NCBI GenBank assembly: GCA_029747585.1
Contig: JAPEVF010000010.1
Location: 124,001-188,000 of the forward strand
Direction: 5' to 3'
Source of the DNA: Pleurotus djamor
Taxonomy: Eukaryota; Basidiomycota; Agaricomycetes; Agaricales; Pleurotaceae
DNA: 64,000 nt
Shown here: positions 12,360 through 23,627 of the stretch, piece by piece
How the letters are laid out: each line of letters starts with the position of its first letter
Position numbering within the stretch: the first letter of the stretch is position 1
Notes under the pieces: generated by a model
The model's input: only the letters and a program-made list of their open reading frames with translations
What the model was told of the DNA's origin: nothing
The model's database searches: none
Translations under genes and position numbers: made by a program

Positions 12360-13459
12360 CTATAAGTGACTCGTGCTCAGGACGGCTTGTATCACTTGTC
12401 GTCCCAACCACTTGTCTCCTGGGACAAGCTGCGCAAAGCCTTTCACATATCCAGGCTCGACGCAGACGTATTTTTCCCTGTAAATAGTTAGACAGGATCG
12501 GGTTATACATTCTGTTCAACTATTGACTCTCACCAGCCATTGATTTCCATGTCACCTATCTTACTCCCTGCTTCTGCCTGAGGATTCCAAACCACGACGT
12601 CTTTGAATCCAGCTGTTTGGACATCAAAGCCTCCTGTAGGCCAACGAATTTGGTATGCTCCAGGCGCGTCCTCGTAAACCGAATCGGTGAATGACTTGAC
12701 TTCGACATCAGGCCGTGTTTCGATCTTTTCAGCACCCACGACCTTGTCATAGTACTTGAGCCCTTCCAAAGGTCTAATCGTAACCTCGTTCGCGGGGGCA
12801 CGCAGGTACGTGTGGAGAAGTGCTTGGAACTCTAGTGTTGCGTTCCCTGTGTTCGTGACATGTAGATCGGTAGTGAGCTGGTGCTCAGCGAGGGTTATGT
12901 CATAGATCAACTCGAAGTCTTGCTCGTAGACTGCTTTGATCTCAGGTGTTGGAGAAAGTGCTAAGCAGACAATCATGGCATGAGCTGTGCCCGCATGTCC
13001 TTCAGGGCAAACCTACAGAGCTTCACAGAGACTGCTGTCTCGTTATCCGTCACGACCGATCCAAGCGTCCATTTAGAGCTTCGGGCGAAGCCATGTTGGC
13101 TCAATTTGGCATGCGTTGCATGAGTAGGTGCGCCGAAGCAAGGAAACACCACAGGAATCCCACCACGCACTAATTCCAACCGTTATAACCTGACGGTAAC
13201 AGTCAAAGATGGAGGGAATATGTACCGGGTTTGGATCCATCCAAAGCGGCCTTTGATGAGACAAATAACCGTTCGGTGGCCTCCAACTCGCCTGGCGTCA
13301 CGGTCTTCCAAGAGATAATCGTAGCCCCATAGAGGAGTACCTCAACTTTGGGACCCTGGATTGGAGGATAGTAAGTCTTGGAAGGAAAGATGAATAGTAG
13401 GTGGTGGGTGCCTTTGGGTGGGAAAGGATGATTTTTTCTTGGACCTGGTCAACGGGCAT
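12360..13459 (-). CDS. Glucose-6-phosphate 1-epimerase (aldose-1-epimerase-like)
   Basis: Exons 13412..13459, 13226..13355, 13017..13169, 12534..12960 and 12360..12477 give 291 aa. The enzyme interconverts alpha- and beta-glucose 6-phosphate in the cytosol (yeast YMR099C type). Family blocks are VLLYGATIISWK, RGGIPVVFPCFG, KLSQHGFAR (catalytic-region His), NTGNATLEFQALLHTY, FKDVVVWNPQ and YVCVEPGYV. The first intron (13356..13411) begins with GC, not GT: the junction joins LSHPK to GPKVEVLLYG and no GT donor fits the frame. A strong TATA element lies on the minus strand at 13512..13521, about 55 bp before the ATG. The PP2A gene is divergent, 464 bp away. Confidence 0.9.
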
Positions 13460-13923
13460 TTCAAAGGATATCTGTCGCAGCAAAGTAAGCGGCGTTGATG
13501 TCGATATCTGCCTTATATATATGAGTACAGGCTTGGGTGGGTCACGGTGCATCTTATCAGATCTGGCCACATTCGGCCATATACATAGACAGACATAGAC
13601 GTAGAACTCTTTGACAATTTGTCATGATATTCAGGGATTTCTCATAGTTTCCGCGTGTGCAGTTGTGCTTTTGTAGTTGCACCCACCAAGAGCTTGTTTC
13701 GATGTTTGGTCTTGCTGTCTAGAAGGGCACGCGTAAAGTAAGCGCCCGTGCGAAGTCAAACCCAAGGGCAGTTGTATCCATCTCTAGCGTTCCAGAGCCA
13801 TATCGTTTCAAATCCTTCCATTCATCATTATCAACACGCGTAAGGCTCATCCCCTCTGTCAACATCTCTCCTTCCCCCCGTCCTCACACCTCTTTGCTCA
13901 ACCCCAGCCACCCAGTGACCGCG
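13460..13923. promoter_or_regulatory. Divergent promoter region, epimerase (-) and PP2A-A (+)
   Basis: This 464 bp gap separates two divergent start codons. A minus-strand TATATATAAG element occupies 13512..13521 and suits the epimerase gene. The PP2A side is pyrimidine-rich just before its ATG (about 13845..13920), common at fungal transcription starts. No gene is seen here. Confidence 0.5.
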
Positions 13924-16077
13924 ATGGATCCTGGATATCCAAACGAAGAAGTGGGTATCCATTTGCTTTGCCTTATCCATGTGCCTCACCCCATTTCAAG
14001 GTCGCGCCGATTGCCATCCTCATGGACGAGCTGCGCTCGGAGGATGTACAGCTGCGATTGAACGCCATCCACAGCATACCCACCATTGCCCTGGCGCTGG
14101 GTCCTGATCGAGCTCGCGAAGAACTCATACAATTCCTACAAGAATCTGTTGATGATGAAGACGAGGTTCTGCTGGCCCTTGCGGAAGAGCTAGGCAAAAG
14201 CTTCGAGCAATACATTGGAGGGAGCGAATACGCTCATTGCCTTCTGCTACCATTAGAAAACCTTTCGGTGGTTGAAGAGACTTTAGTCCGTGATAAGGTA
14301 TTTTCTTCGAGCTACTCTGCCTTTAGACCCTTTCAGATCTTTTCTCACTTTACTAGGCTGCCGAATCGCTTACCAAAGTTGCAGCTGTGATGTCTAACGC
14401 TCAGATCGAAGAATATTATATACCCCTTCTCAAACGTCTTTCCGGCGGGACATGGTTTACATCTCGGACATCGTCTGCCGCACTTTACGCCTCCGCATAT
14501 CCCAAAGTCTCGCCTGCTATCCAAGAAGAGCTACGAAAGGGTTATACGGCGCTAGGATCAGACGATACGCCAATGGTCAGACGAGCAGCTGCTAAATGGC
14601 TCGGAGTAAGATTTTCTTTTTCTTCAGTCGCAACTTCCCGCTTAGACTTGCTTGTAGTCTTTCATCAAAACTCTGTCAAAAGAGCATGTTCTCTCTGATG
14701 GCCTACCGATTTACCGGAGGTTGCAGATGGATGATCAAGATTCTGTTCGCCTTCTGACGGTGGAAGATCTTATTGTGATTTCGCAACAGCTCAGCCCCAC
14801 CGAAGTTGAGCAACAACTGTTGCAGCAGATTCGCTTGAGCATTGGGGACAAGAGTTGGAGAGTTCGGTATATGGCAGCTAGCCATTTCAATGAAGTATGA
14901 GAGCTTTCTCTGTGCTCATGCTGTATGCGACGCTAATCCAATCAAAGCTTGCCGAAGCAGTTGGGCAGAATCTTGTTCGCACGGAGCTCATCAACCAATT
15001 CGTGCAGCTATTGAAAGACAACGAAGCTGAGGTTAGGACCGCTGCGGCCGGACAGATTCCAGGTTTAACTCATCCGTTCCATTCTCGTGGAACTCTGCCT
15101 GACACCTTTCCTAGGTTTCTCCAAACTTCTCGACAAAGAGGTTATCCTTGCTCGGATAGTACCTTGCGTCCAATCCCTTTCGGAAGATGCATCCCAACAC
15201 GTCCGCGCTGCACTTGCCACCCAAATTAGTGGCCTCGCACCGTTACTCGGAAAAGAAGCCACGATCGAACACCTTCTCCCCCGTTTCCTCCATCTCTTGA
15301 AAGACGAATTCCCCGAGGTCCGGTTGAATATCATCAGCAAATTAGAGACGGTCAACACCGGTATGTATCAAGGTCCAGATCAGAATCGTACTGATGTGTT
15401 TCCAGTCATTGGCATCCAGCTTCTAGCTGAAAGTTTGCTCCCCGCTATTGTCGAACTAGCTGAAGACAAATCCTGGCGCGTCAGGCAAGCAATCATCGAA
15501 TATATCCCGCTCTTGGCTACGCAGTTGGGCCGTTCATTCTTCGACGAACAGCTGGGCAATTTGTGTATGTCCTGGCTGGGAGATACCGTCTACAGCATCC
15601 GTGAATCTGCTACAATAAATTTGAAGAAGCTCACTGAGGTTTTCGGTGTTGAATGGGCAAGAACTGCCATTGTACCCAAGGTTATGACGATGGGGAACCA
15701 CCCCAACTACCTGTTCAGGATGACCACAGTGCAGGCCATCACGGTCTGTCCCCTTTCATTCATTTATTTCTAACTGATTCTCACCTGGCGTTATGGCATA
15801 GACTGTTGCGCCTTCATTAAACCTGGAAGTTGTTCGCGCGGATATTCTAGAGCCCCTGTTGCACCTTGCTGTTGATCCTATCCCCAATATCCGATTCAAC
15901 GTCGCTAAATGCCTAGAAGTTCTTGCAGTTGCCTACGGAAACACACCTGCAGGTCGGGAAGTTGTACAGCAGCAAATAATTCCGGCTCTAGAACAAGCAA
16001 AGAACGATCAAGATGCTGATGTGCGATACTTCGCAACGCGGGCCCTTCAAAAGGCTCTTTCTGCACCGGATACTTGA
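13924..16077 (+). CDS. Protein phosphatase 2A scaffold (A) subunit, HEAT repeats
   Basis: Exons 13924..13950, 14001..14297, 14357..14605, 14658..14894, 14948..15062, 15115..15360, 15406..15743 and 15802..16077 give 594 aa, close to the usual 589. The whole protein is a chain of about 15 HEAT repeats, seen as recurring D-x-x-x-x-V-R-x-x-A patterns: [78 protein letters not shown]. The A subunit (yeast Tpd3, fission yeast Paa1) holds the catalytic C subunit and regulatory B subunits, acting in mitosis, septation and nutrient signalling. The first coding exon encodes only nine residues, MDPGYPNEE. Nothing is odd in the frame. Confidence 0.95.
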
Positions 16078-16642
16078 GGAAACCATGGTGCGTTAATGCT
16101 TCCGTACAGGTTCAATGTCCTCAATCTGAATAATTCATCAGTACCATTCGAGGCTTATACACAAGCTCCTACCATACGTGTTACGTTAATAGCATTAACC
16201 AAGAGACATTTCGACGTGATACCTCTGCTCTTGAAAAGCTTCAAATTGTTCGTATAAAACAAATCCGGAATTTCCCTCCCATTAGTGCGTGTGTTTCACA
16301 TCCCTAGTGCCTTATCTCGGATAGCTTGGGAATACACCTTCGCTATAATCCTGACACCAATTCGGAGGAACGTTTCTGCCCCGTGAGTGGTCAACACTCA
16401 CTGCGATACTCAGTCAGTCAGTGAGATCTCGCTTAATGTCCAGGGTCCATCTTCAGAAGCACTCGCTTGCATCATCCATGGCACACGCTCATTGCTCGCT
16501 GTGCCTTGTTCTTTTTTTTCTAAGCGTTCCCCCTTGGGTCTACTTGTTTCTTTTTGAACATAAAAGCGTACTGATTTGCCACACGATTCACCATTACCAC
16601 ACTCATTTTTACTGTCTCTCTTTGCCTCTTTTTGGTCCCTCT
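16078..16642. other. Intergenic 565 bp upstream of the PriA-like gene
   Basis: No gene is visible. The last 150 bp are pyrimidine-rich with a TATA-like CATAAAAG at about 16559..16566, 77 bp before the next ATG. A short direct repeat (CAGTCAGTCAGTGAG) lies at about 16411..16425. Confidence 0.4.
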
Positions 16643-17454
16643 ATGGCGTTCCCATTTCGCTTGGGTGCGATTGCGATCTTTGTCACAGCACTCCTTCACC
16701 TATCAGCTGCGACGTCCAACTCGAGCGGCTGCACGAAGAATGAGTTCTGGTTAGTCACCTTCCAGTGCTTTGGAAGAATTGACACGTCTGACTCTTAGGC
16801 AGGTACAATGAATCCAAGTGTTGTTTGCCCATCGGAGGTCCCAAGACCCCACCGCTTCCGCCATCTCAGGACGACGACTGTCCACCCACCAGTCACTATT
16901 GGAGCAAGGAACGCGCATGCTGCGTTCCTCGCCACCCGTCCCCTCCTAACAGTCCCATTCCTCAGTGTAGAAATGGATGGACTTGGGTGCCGAGCCTTCG
17001 AAAGTGCACCCGTAACCCTTCCAAACCCACCAAACCTCCCGCAATGCCCTCTCCCAAACCGGTCGTTCATACTAAAGGCTTTGGCCATCAAAATAAGAGG
17101 CATGGCACAGTTGGGTACACCAGTCGGAAGCGGTCGAGAGCCAGGTCTGATGCCCTGTGCCCGCACGGTTTGGAAGCCTGCCCTATTGGTGGCTTAGAGT
17201 CTGACGACTACGAGTGCATCGACGCGTATGCCGATCTGGAATACTGTGGCGGATGCACGCGCACTGGTAATGGAACGAATTGCACCGCTATTCCGGGTGT
17301 ATGGAATGTAGGATGTGAAGTAGGCCGTTGCGTTGGTGAGTCCCGTGTCTCGCTTGTGCCATTTTACCATTGCTGAGTATACTTAATTGCAGTCTATACT
17401 TGTGTCCGCGGATACGCCCCGTCCTTGGACGGGAGCACCTGCGAACTGATTTGA
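16643..17454 (+). CDS. PriA-like cysteine-rich secreted protein
   Basis: Exons 16643..16749, 16803..17335 and 17393..17454 give 233 aa. The N-terminus is a clear signal peptide (MAFPFRLGAIAIFVTALLH), followed by about 20 cysteines: CTKNEFWYNESKCCLP, then a Pro/Ser-rich linker, then CPHGLEACPIGG, YECIDAYADLEYCGGC, GTNCTAIPGVWNVGCEVGRC and a final VYTCVRGY. This arrangement, with the block ending C-G-G-C...NVGCE-x-G-x-C, is that of protein PriA, first reported from shiitake as raised in primordia. It is presumably extracellular or wall-associated; molecular function is unknown. The preceding promoter is pyrimidine-rich. Confidence 0.8.
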
Positions 17455-17755
17455 TACCAAGGTTGATTTATCGGACTAAGCCCTCAGCTACCCCGCGAAC
17501 ACTTGTGACTTCCGTGTTGTCTCTTCATCGTAGCAATGTCATGTGACAAAATACAATGTTTGGCGCTCAAGGGAGCCAATCAGGGTCGCGCGAGTAATAA
17601 GGTTTAGGCCAAACAACCTGGAAGTAAGTATAAGTAGAGGTCGAGCTGAAGCAGCCTCTCTTTCTTCCCAACCGTCATCGTCTTGATTCAAAACTACTCG
17701 CGCTAGCTACTTCCACTCCTTCTACCTCATCGCCCTCTTTGTCTCGGTCTCCGCC
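17455..17755. promoter_or_regulatory. Promoter of the secreted-protein gene at 17756
   Basis: This 301 bp gap contains a CCAAT box at 17576..17580 and a TATA-type element TATAAG at 17629..17634, followed by a CT-rich stretch (about 17655..17755). The spacing predicts a 5' UTR of roughly 90 bases. Confidence 0.45.
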
Positions 17756-18476
17756 ATGTTCATTCTCGCCCGCCCTTTCCTCTTCGCCGTGCTCGCCTCT
17801 TTCTTGGTCTCTTGGTTCGGACTGCCATTGAGCCCGCTCAATGCCATGGCTTCTCCTCTCCCTGGTATGGAGTCCTCAGGTCTATACGCTTCGAAGTCTC
17901 GCCTGCGCCCACGCTCGCCCTCAATCGTACCCAAATCATCGGTTCCCGAAACCCGCGACACTGTTGGTCTACTTGCCGGGGTGCTGGATCTACTCTCGCT
18001 GCAAGGATACTTGGTTGACCTTGTGGCTCTCACTCGAGGTATGTCGTTTTCTTGAACTCGCGTTGATCCGCCGCTCACATTGCACAAGGTCTCCTACCCG
18101 CCTTGACAGGAAGTGACCCGGCAGGGTGCATCCCTCTTTTGCAGGAGACTATCGCTCTACTCAAGCAAGTCGAATGCCTACTGGAGCCCTACGCTACACA
18201 AAAGGGTCTTGCCAACTACAATCGCAACAGCTCGACTCAAACACTCCTGAAGAACCTCGTCAACTACCTAAAGCAGCTTGTCTCCGATACATATCGCTCG
18301 GTTTGTGACTTCCCTGAGGACGTCTGCGCATGTAAGTCATCTACTATGTCGTCTCCGTCTAGTACCGTTGTCTCATATTTGACTTAGTGATTTACGAAAT
18401 CAAATGTCTGGTCGACGAAATTTTGAACATGACGGAAAACTTGACCGACGGTCTATTGAACACGCTGTCACTTTAA
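17756..18476 (+). CDS. Secreted protein of unknown function
   Basis: Exons 17756..18038, 18089..18331 and 18388..18476 give 204 aa. The N-terminus MFILARPFLFAVLASFLVSW is a good signal peptide. The mature part is mostly predicted helix, with four cysteines (DPAGCIPLL, QVECLLEPY, VCDFPEDVCA, EIKCLVDEI) that could form two disulfides and the segment QTLLKNLVNYLKQLV. I do not recognise the family. It follows the PriA-like gene on the same strand with its own CCAAT and TATA elements, so it is probably separately transcribed and highly expressed. It converges on the membrane-protein gene downstream, with 162 bp between stops. Confidence 0.75.
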
Positions 18477-18638
18477 CCCTATGATAGCTGGTCTATGTAT
18501 AGGAAAACGCCTAGATTTCTATGCCCGATTATGTCAATATATTTACTTGGAGACTTAGTAGTAATGATTATTGTTATTGTTCCTGGAGTACGGGGACACA
18601 AAGGACAATGTTGATGCAAACTCTCGTGTTGATAATTA

Positions 18639-19388
18639 TCATTCTTCGGAAATCCATCTCTCAGCCAGCAAACCTATGAAAGGCAAATGGTACCGGGTAA
18701 GATCGCTATGGGCAGCATTCCTATATGCTCGGAATCTTTGCTAAATGAGAAGCCGGTCTGAACAGCGAAATCAGACACTCACGACATGTATACCAGCACC
18801 CCCAGGATACAGAATGTGGATAGCGAGCGAAACCAAGAGGGAAACAGGAGAATGGACACGAGAAAACGAAGGAAAATGAGGGGCGTGGACAGCAACGCCG
18901 ATTGATACGCTGGGTCAAATGGTTGGCACATTAGCGATTTGTTCAATGTTTAGAAGGCGGATTTGTATGAAGTCCTACCATGAAATCGCACGTAATCATT
19001 CTGAGTCTCAAAGATAAGCAGCAAGAGAGCTGAATGGACAAAGAATGAGCCATGACGACAGGTTCGCAAGGATAAACAACCAACCAGTTATAGGACCCAG
19101 TAGATACGCCGAAGCGGCAAGCAGGTCCACTCGCATTCTGCAGGATGTCTCCCATTGGTTTCCAGTTACATCGTCCTCTACTTGCCCGGAGACGGAGGCG
19201 TTGAAAGTGGGGATGGCGCCGGATTGGTAGGAAGAGGAGGCATGACGATCGGAGAACCGGGAAGACAAAGGGTCGTCTGGCGGCAGGGTCTGAAATGGCT
19301 CAGCGTTTGTTGGTGGTTCTAAGGGAACGAGGGCTCAAGCACTTACATACGGCGCAAACGTTGCAAGGCTGTTGGACCCGGAACTCAT
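18639..19388 (-). CDS. DUF4870/Tic20-like membrane protein
   Basis: Exons 19347..19388, 19085..19289, 18979..19029, 18783..18909 and 18639..18720 give 168 aa. A soluble N-terminal third precedes WETSCRMRVDLLAASAYLLG, then hydrophobic segments PITALLLLIFETQNDYVRFHA, STPLIFLRFLVSILLF and FCILGVLVYM. 'E-T-Q-N-D-Y-V-R-F-H-A-Y-Q-S' is the typical turn of this family, usually annotated as an uncharacterised or Tic20-like protein in basidiomycetes. The C-terminal PFIGLLAERWISEE also fits. The role is unknown; insertion in an internal membrane is inferred from the three or four hydrophobic helices. Introns are 51-69 bp. Confidence 0.75.
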
Positions 19389-19806
19389 TAAATCAAGCGT
19401 CAAATAATTAGCGCTCGAACCGTGTCGATTGACGCCATTCCCATACACCAGACCTGGACTCAACATGGCGCGGGTGTGCGAGCTATAGCGGGCACTATAC
19501 ATACGAACATTTGTCCATTTTGATATGGTTGCGAATTTATCTACAAAGACACCAGCTTGATACCGAAGGGAAATCTATTCCAGACATTTGTGTGAGTGAG
19601 CAAGTCGCGATCCTCTTCCGGCAAATGCCGATAAACTGTATAGTGCCCTGACAAGCCACACCTCCCACCTATTGTTTGAGCGCTCTATCTATCGGCATCG
19701 GCCCCAACGACCTCAAGACCAAGGTCAGTAACGCTGCCCATTTTCTCGTCGAACCGTTGGGCTCACATAAATTCATTGTAACAGACCCACAGCATAAGTT
19801 GGCACC
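19389..19806. promoter_or_regulatory. Region between the Tic20-like gene (-) and eS24 (+)
   Basis: This is a shared divergent upstream region of 418 bp. A probable 5' UTR intron of the eS24 gene runs from GTCAGT at 19724 to AACAG at 19784 (61 bp). The segment 19655..19720 is rich in C/T blocks, common at ribosomal-protein gene starts. No further gene is seen. Confidence 0.4.
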
Positions 19807-20387
19807 ATGGTTCGCTCGTTCGTTTCTTCACAAGACTCTCTTAAGCTTATTCACGATCACACAGGCCGACAACGCTCCCATCACCCTCCGCACCCGCAAA
19901 TTCATCACCAACAGACTCCTCGCTCGCCGTCAATTCGTTCTTGACGTCCTCCACCCGTCGCGACCCAACGTTTCCCGTGATGAACTCGCTGAAAAACTCG
20001 CTGGAATGTACAAAACTGATAAGGCCCGTGTTGTGACCTTCGGTTTCCGCACTCAGTTTGGTGGAGGACGCAGCACTGGGTTTGCTCTTATCTACGATGA
20101 TGAGGCATCACAAAAGAAATTCGAGCCACGGTACCGTCTTGTTCGCGTGAGTCATAACTTATTTCCCCTCTTCCTCACCCACTGATTTGACTCGATGTGT
20201 AGTCTGGGATGGCGAAGAAGGTTGAGAAAGCTTCTCGCAAGCTGCGGAAGGAGCGCAAAAACCGTGCAAAGAAGGTGTGTAGTCCCTCTGACTTCATTTT
20301 GGCCTTGACCATCATTAATCCTACGATCCACAGTTCCGCGGTACCAAGAAGGTCAAGGCCAATGAACCACCGAAGAAGGGCAAGTAA
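19807..20387 (+). CDS. RPS24: 40S ribosomal protein eS24
   Basis: Exons 19807..19809, 19865..20146, 20203..20274 and 20334..20387 give 136 aa, the expected size. The first coding exon is the start codon alone. The protein begins [14 protein letters not shown] and contains [36 protein letters not shown], the basic tail [20 protein letters not shown] and final KKGK. eS24 is a structural component of the small ribosomal subunit. An intron immediately after ATG keeps the 5' end spliced, and another likely intron lies in the 5' UTR. I chose this ATG because ATG plus GCC restores the conserved M-A-D-N start. Confidence 0.95.
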
Positions 20388-20636
20388 ATCTCGCGCGCGA
20401 CGTGTATATTACTATCTACTCCGGAGTGGTGGTCTCGCGTTATTTTACCTTGCTGCGTGTCCTTTGTATGTTTCACATCTTCTCGCACCTCTAAGTTCAT
20501 GCATTATGCAAAAAACATGCAATTCACTCGGTATATTATAATGGCATCCATGATCGTAGTGAGCGTATAAGTGCAAGGGTATCGTAAAGCTACCAATGAT
20601 ATAATGTATGTGTACGAATTCGTCAATCGGCTGATC

Positions 20637-22188
20637 CTAGAAACCCATCTTTTTGTGAATTATGTCAGGATCCTCTTGATATTCTTCTGCTGATACCCAC
20701 ATCTAGGAATATGGCATTGGATGTGTAAATTGAAAGCACACAGAGAGACTCACCTTTTTGAACGTATTGAGGCCAGCAAGAATTGACCCTCCGATCCACG
20801 TCGAGTATTTACGTTCCGGTGGTGCGTAGATTCTGATTTTCACATCCTTCAATGCTAGCCTTTTCACTTCGTTCAACAGACGGTCACCGAAGCCTGGCGT
20901 GCTGATTAGATACCGTAGCCAACTAGCACATTAATAGGGACATACCTTTGCAAAGAGTGCTACCCCCGCTCAAAACGATGTTGGAGAACAGATTCTTTCG
21001 TAGATCGAGATCGACGCGGTTGATAGAATCGAGTACCACTTGGTGTACTCCAGCGTATTCTTGACCAACAAGTTCGGGATTGAATAGTATCTCTGGGGCA
21101 CGGAATCGCTCCGATCCAAGCTATGAAGTGTGAGGAACGTATGCACACATTGGAGATATAGGTCGTTACCTGAACTACATTCCCGTCGGGCAGTCTGAAT
21201 TCCTCGGTACGGCCATTGATTTCTTTCTCCTCCTTCGCAGGGTTGAGAGCGATGTAACAACATTTCTCCTTGATTGTTCTGACAACCTCGCGTTCAGCGG
21301 TCGTGTGTAGATGATGTCCNGATTTACGTAGAAGCAGTTGAAGGTGATCGGTAACATCTCTACAGATATGATTTCAGCGACATTGCATCGTGTGCGCTGA
21401 TGCGTGAGCTGACCTGCCAGCTATGTCAACCCGTCGTATGGCGTGTGGCATCGAGAAACCCTCAAACACGGGTACTGCATGTGTAACGCCATCGCCAGAG
21501 TCAAGAACGATACCTGTGGTTCGCCCTGATGAATACCTACGCGAGTAGACATTGTAAACCGTGAAAGACGCGACGTGGGTGAATCTTACAATGATAAGAC
21601 GGCCTGGACTGAACAGAAGAGCGCTGGCACATTGAAGGTATCAAAGAATATCTGGGCTGCAGTGTCGCGGTTTCCCCGTGGATTGAGTGGGGCCTCGGTT
21701 AGAAGGACTGGGTGCTTGATGAAGTCATTAGTTATCATATCAAGCAGACGCCATAGACGCGTACCTCTTCACTCAGCGTTCCCAATTCCTCAGTATACAC
21801 CCAATTCCATATTCGTTCCATATCATCCCAGTCCGTGACGATACCGTGTTCCATAGGATATTTAATTTTGAGCAGGCCCCTGAATTCCTGGGCTTTTCTG
21901 CCTATGAACACATCCCCTTCCAAAGCACCAGCCATCACGCGAATATGCTTTGGCCGGCCGACACTAAGTTATATGAGTACATGTCGACGGATACATAGTA
22001 GCCCTCCTTACGCACAACGATGGGAAGAAGCATTTGGGATGGTCTTGACCCGCAAAGCCAGCCTTTATGGTTCCAGAACCCTGACCACCGTCGCGTCAGC
22101 AGGATATTGGTATTCACTCCAGGAGGCCGCGTACATTGTCTATGACCACGGGTTGATTTGTGAGAACATCATCATATTCCGCTGACAT
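20637..22188 (-). CDS. ARP1: Actin-related protein 1 (centractin) of dynactin
   Basis: Exons 22135..22188, 22016..22080, 21765..21963, 21590..21714, 21414..21536, 21170..21359, 20946..21120, 20754..20893 and 20637..20702 give 378 aa, as in other Arp1 proteins. Actin-fold blocks are [111 protein letters not shown] and [12 protein letters not shown]. Arp1 forms the short filament of dynactin, the dynein adaptor needed for nuclear migration in hyphae. An ambiguous base at 21320 falls on a third codon position (Ser), so it does not disturb the frame. The next gene diverges 124 bp away. Confidence 0.95.
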
Positions 22189-22312
22189 TCTCCCTTCGCG
22201 GTGACACAGAAACGGGTGGTATGGGATAGAGCAGAGGAAAAGTGAAGGCGGCGTGTTTGTTGGGATTTGTTCGGCTTCACTGGGCGCCTAGCGTTGGGCC
22301 GCACCTTGGACA

Positions 22313-23090
22313 ATGACGGCGAGCACGCTGCTACGGACATTCTGCACATGTCTCCTCCTCTTCGCGCTGCTACCAGTGAGTTTGCTTGAATCTAAACAAT
22401 GCTATTGACCAATTCTGGAGTTTTTAGGATCATGCTTTAGCCATGCTAAACAAATGGGAGGCCACGAACTTCTGTAAATGTACGTGACCGTATCAACCTC
22501 GCAGACACCATGCTGGTAAAACCTTTGCCTCAGGTATCTGCTTCCAATCAAATTACTCGATTCTGCATCTTGCTATACCCGACAACCCTGCGCAGCCTTG
22601 TCTGTCTTGCACCAAACAATGGTGCCTAAATCAGAATCTACCCATTTGTGCTGGCGCATCCCTGGGCGACACCGATCCCGACACGGCTACGGGGAAAGAA
22701 GGCGACGTAGAAGCACGTTGCTTCCGTGCGTCTGCCTCGTTGTTGCACCATGGTTGATAATTTGATTTACCATATATCGCCGTTTTAGAACGTGATTCAC
22801 CTCGGGACCAACTTGTCGTCACTCTGTTCCTTTTGACGGTCTTCGGGCTTTTATTGGGGACGGGCATCAAGAACAGAATGGCCCAAGCAGGGATCGACAC
22901 TAGCCTGCCGTTCAATGCGGGCAGGCGATGGTGGGAGGTCGGTATTTTTCTCTTTATTCCCCAATATGATGCCAGAATTTGATCTATCTATATTCTTTAA
23001 TAGGCATGGATACCTCGTAGATCTGGGGAAGAGATTAGTTTAAGCCGCCGTAATTATCTTCCTGTGTCTCAAGCTGACAGCCCGCGATGA
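22313..23090 (+). CDS. Small cysteine-rich single-pass membrane protein, unknown function
   Basis: Exons 22313..22375, 22428..22479, 22534..22725, 22789..22937 and 23004..23090 give 180 aa. A signal peptide (MTASTLLRTFCTCLLLFALL) is followed by a luminal part with CKCICFQSNYSI, AQPCLSCTKQWCLNQNLPIC and EARCFQRDSPRDQL, then one membrane helix VVTLFLLTVFGLLLG and a short basic tail. The 'C-x-x-C...W/F-C-L...P-I-C...C-F-Q-R-D-S' pattern recurs in conserved uncharacterised fungal membrane proteins, but I cannot give a function. The type I topology is predicted from the sequence. The start codon is 124 bp from the ARP1 start on the other strand. Confidence 0.7.
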
Positions 23091-23246
23091 AGGGGCTTTT
23101 ATGCATGTCCTGTGGATTTCAATGCGCTGAACGATGTAGAGTACTTTATGATCCCGAAATGAAATGACCTCATGGGCGCTAAGCTGCGAGTCCATGGCGC
23201 CCGGATAAACGTCTTTCTATCTGTTACTCAGTGGCTTTCTTCTCGC

Positions 23247-23627
23247 ATGGGCTCACTATGTTCAAAATCTAGCAACTACTCTGGTGGGCACACAGTCCTC
23301 GGACCAGCTTCTACTCCATCCGGAAATCGCCCTTCTGCACCTTCATCTCCCCCCGATCCGCGAGCGGCTGCGGCTGCTGCTGCTGAGCGTCGACAGCTGG
23401 CAGTGAGTCTGTTTAAATGTGGCATGAACTCGGCCTCCTCATAAACATGATACTAGGAACAAGCACGGGGCACACATGCAGCAAACCCTAAGAGGGGCCA
23501 GCTTGCGGCTCAAACTGGGAAGACTTCGGGCAACGCAGCCAATACGCGGGATGATAGATTAGTGGTGCGTCGATTGAAATGATGAAACCTGGCCACGAAG
23601 AACTGATAAGCCTTGCAGTGGGACTGA
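23247..23627 (+). CDS. SVIP-like N-myristoylated protein with p97/Cdc48-binding VIM
   Basis: Exons 23247..23402, 23457..23564 and 23619..23627 give 90 aa. MGSLCSKSSN is a good N-myristoylation signal (Gly2, Ser6) with Cys5 available for palmitoylation. Residues 39-49, RAAAAAAAERR, match the VCP-interacting motif R-x5-A-A-x2-R exactly; the chain continues QLAEQARG. Human SVIP has the same plan (MGLC start, one VIM helix, about 77 aa) and inhibits ER-associated degradation at the ER membrane. The last exon encodes only Trp-Asp. An in-frame ATG at 23172 would mask the lipid signal, so I prefer 23247. Size, order and motif are seen; Cdc48 binding is inferred. Confidence 0.65.
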
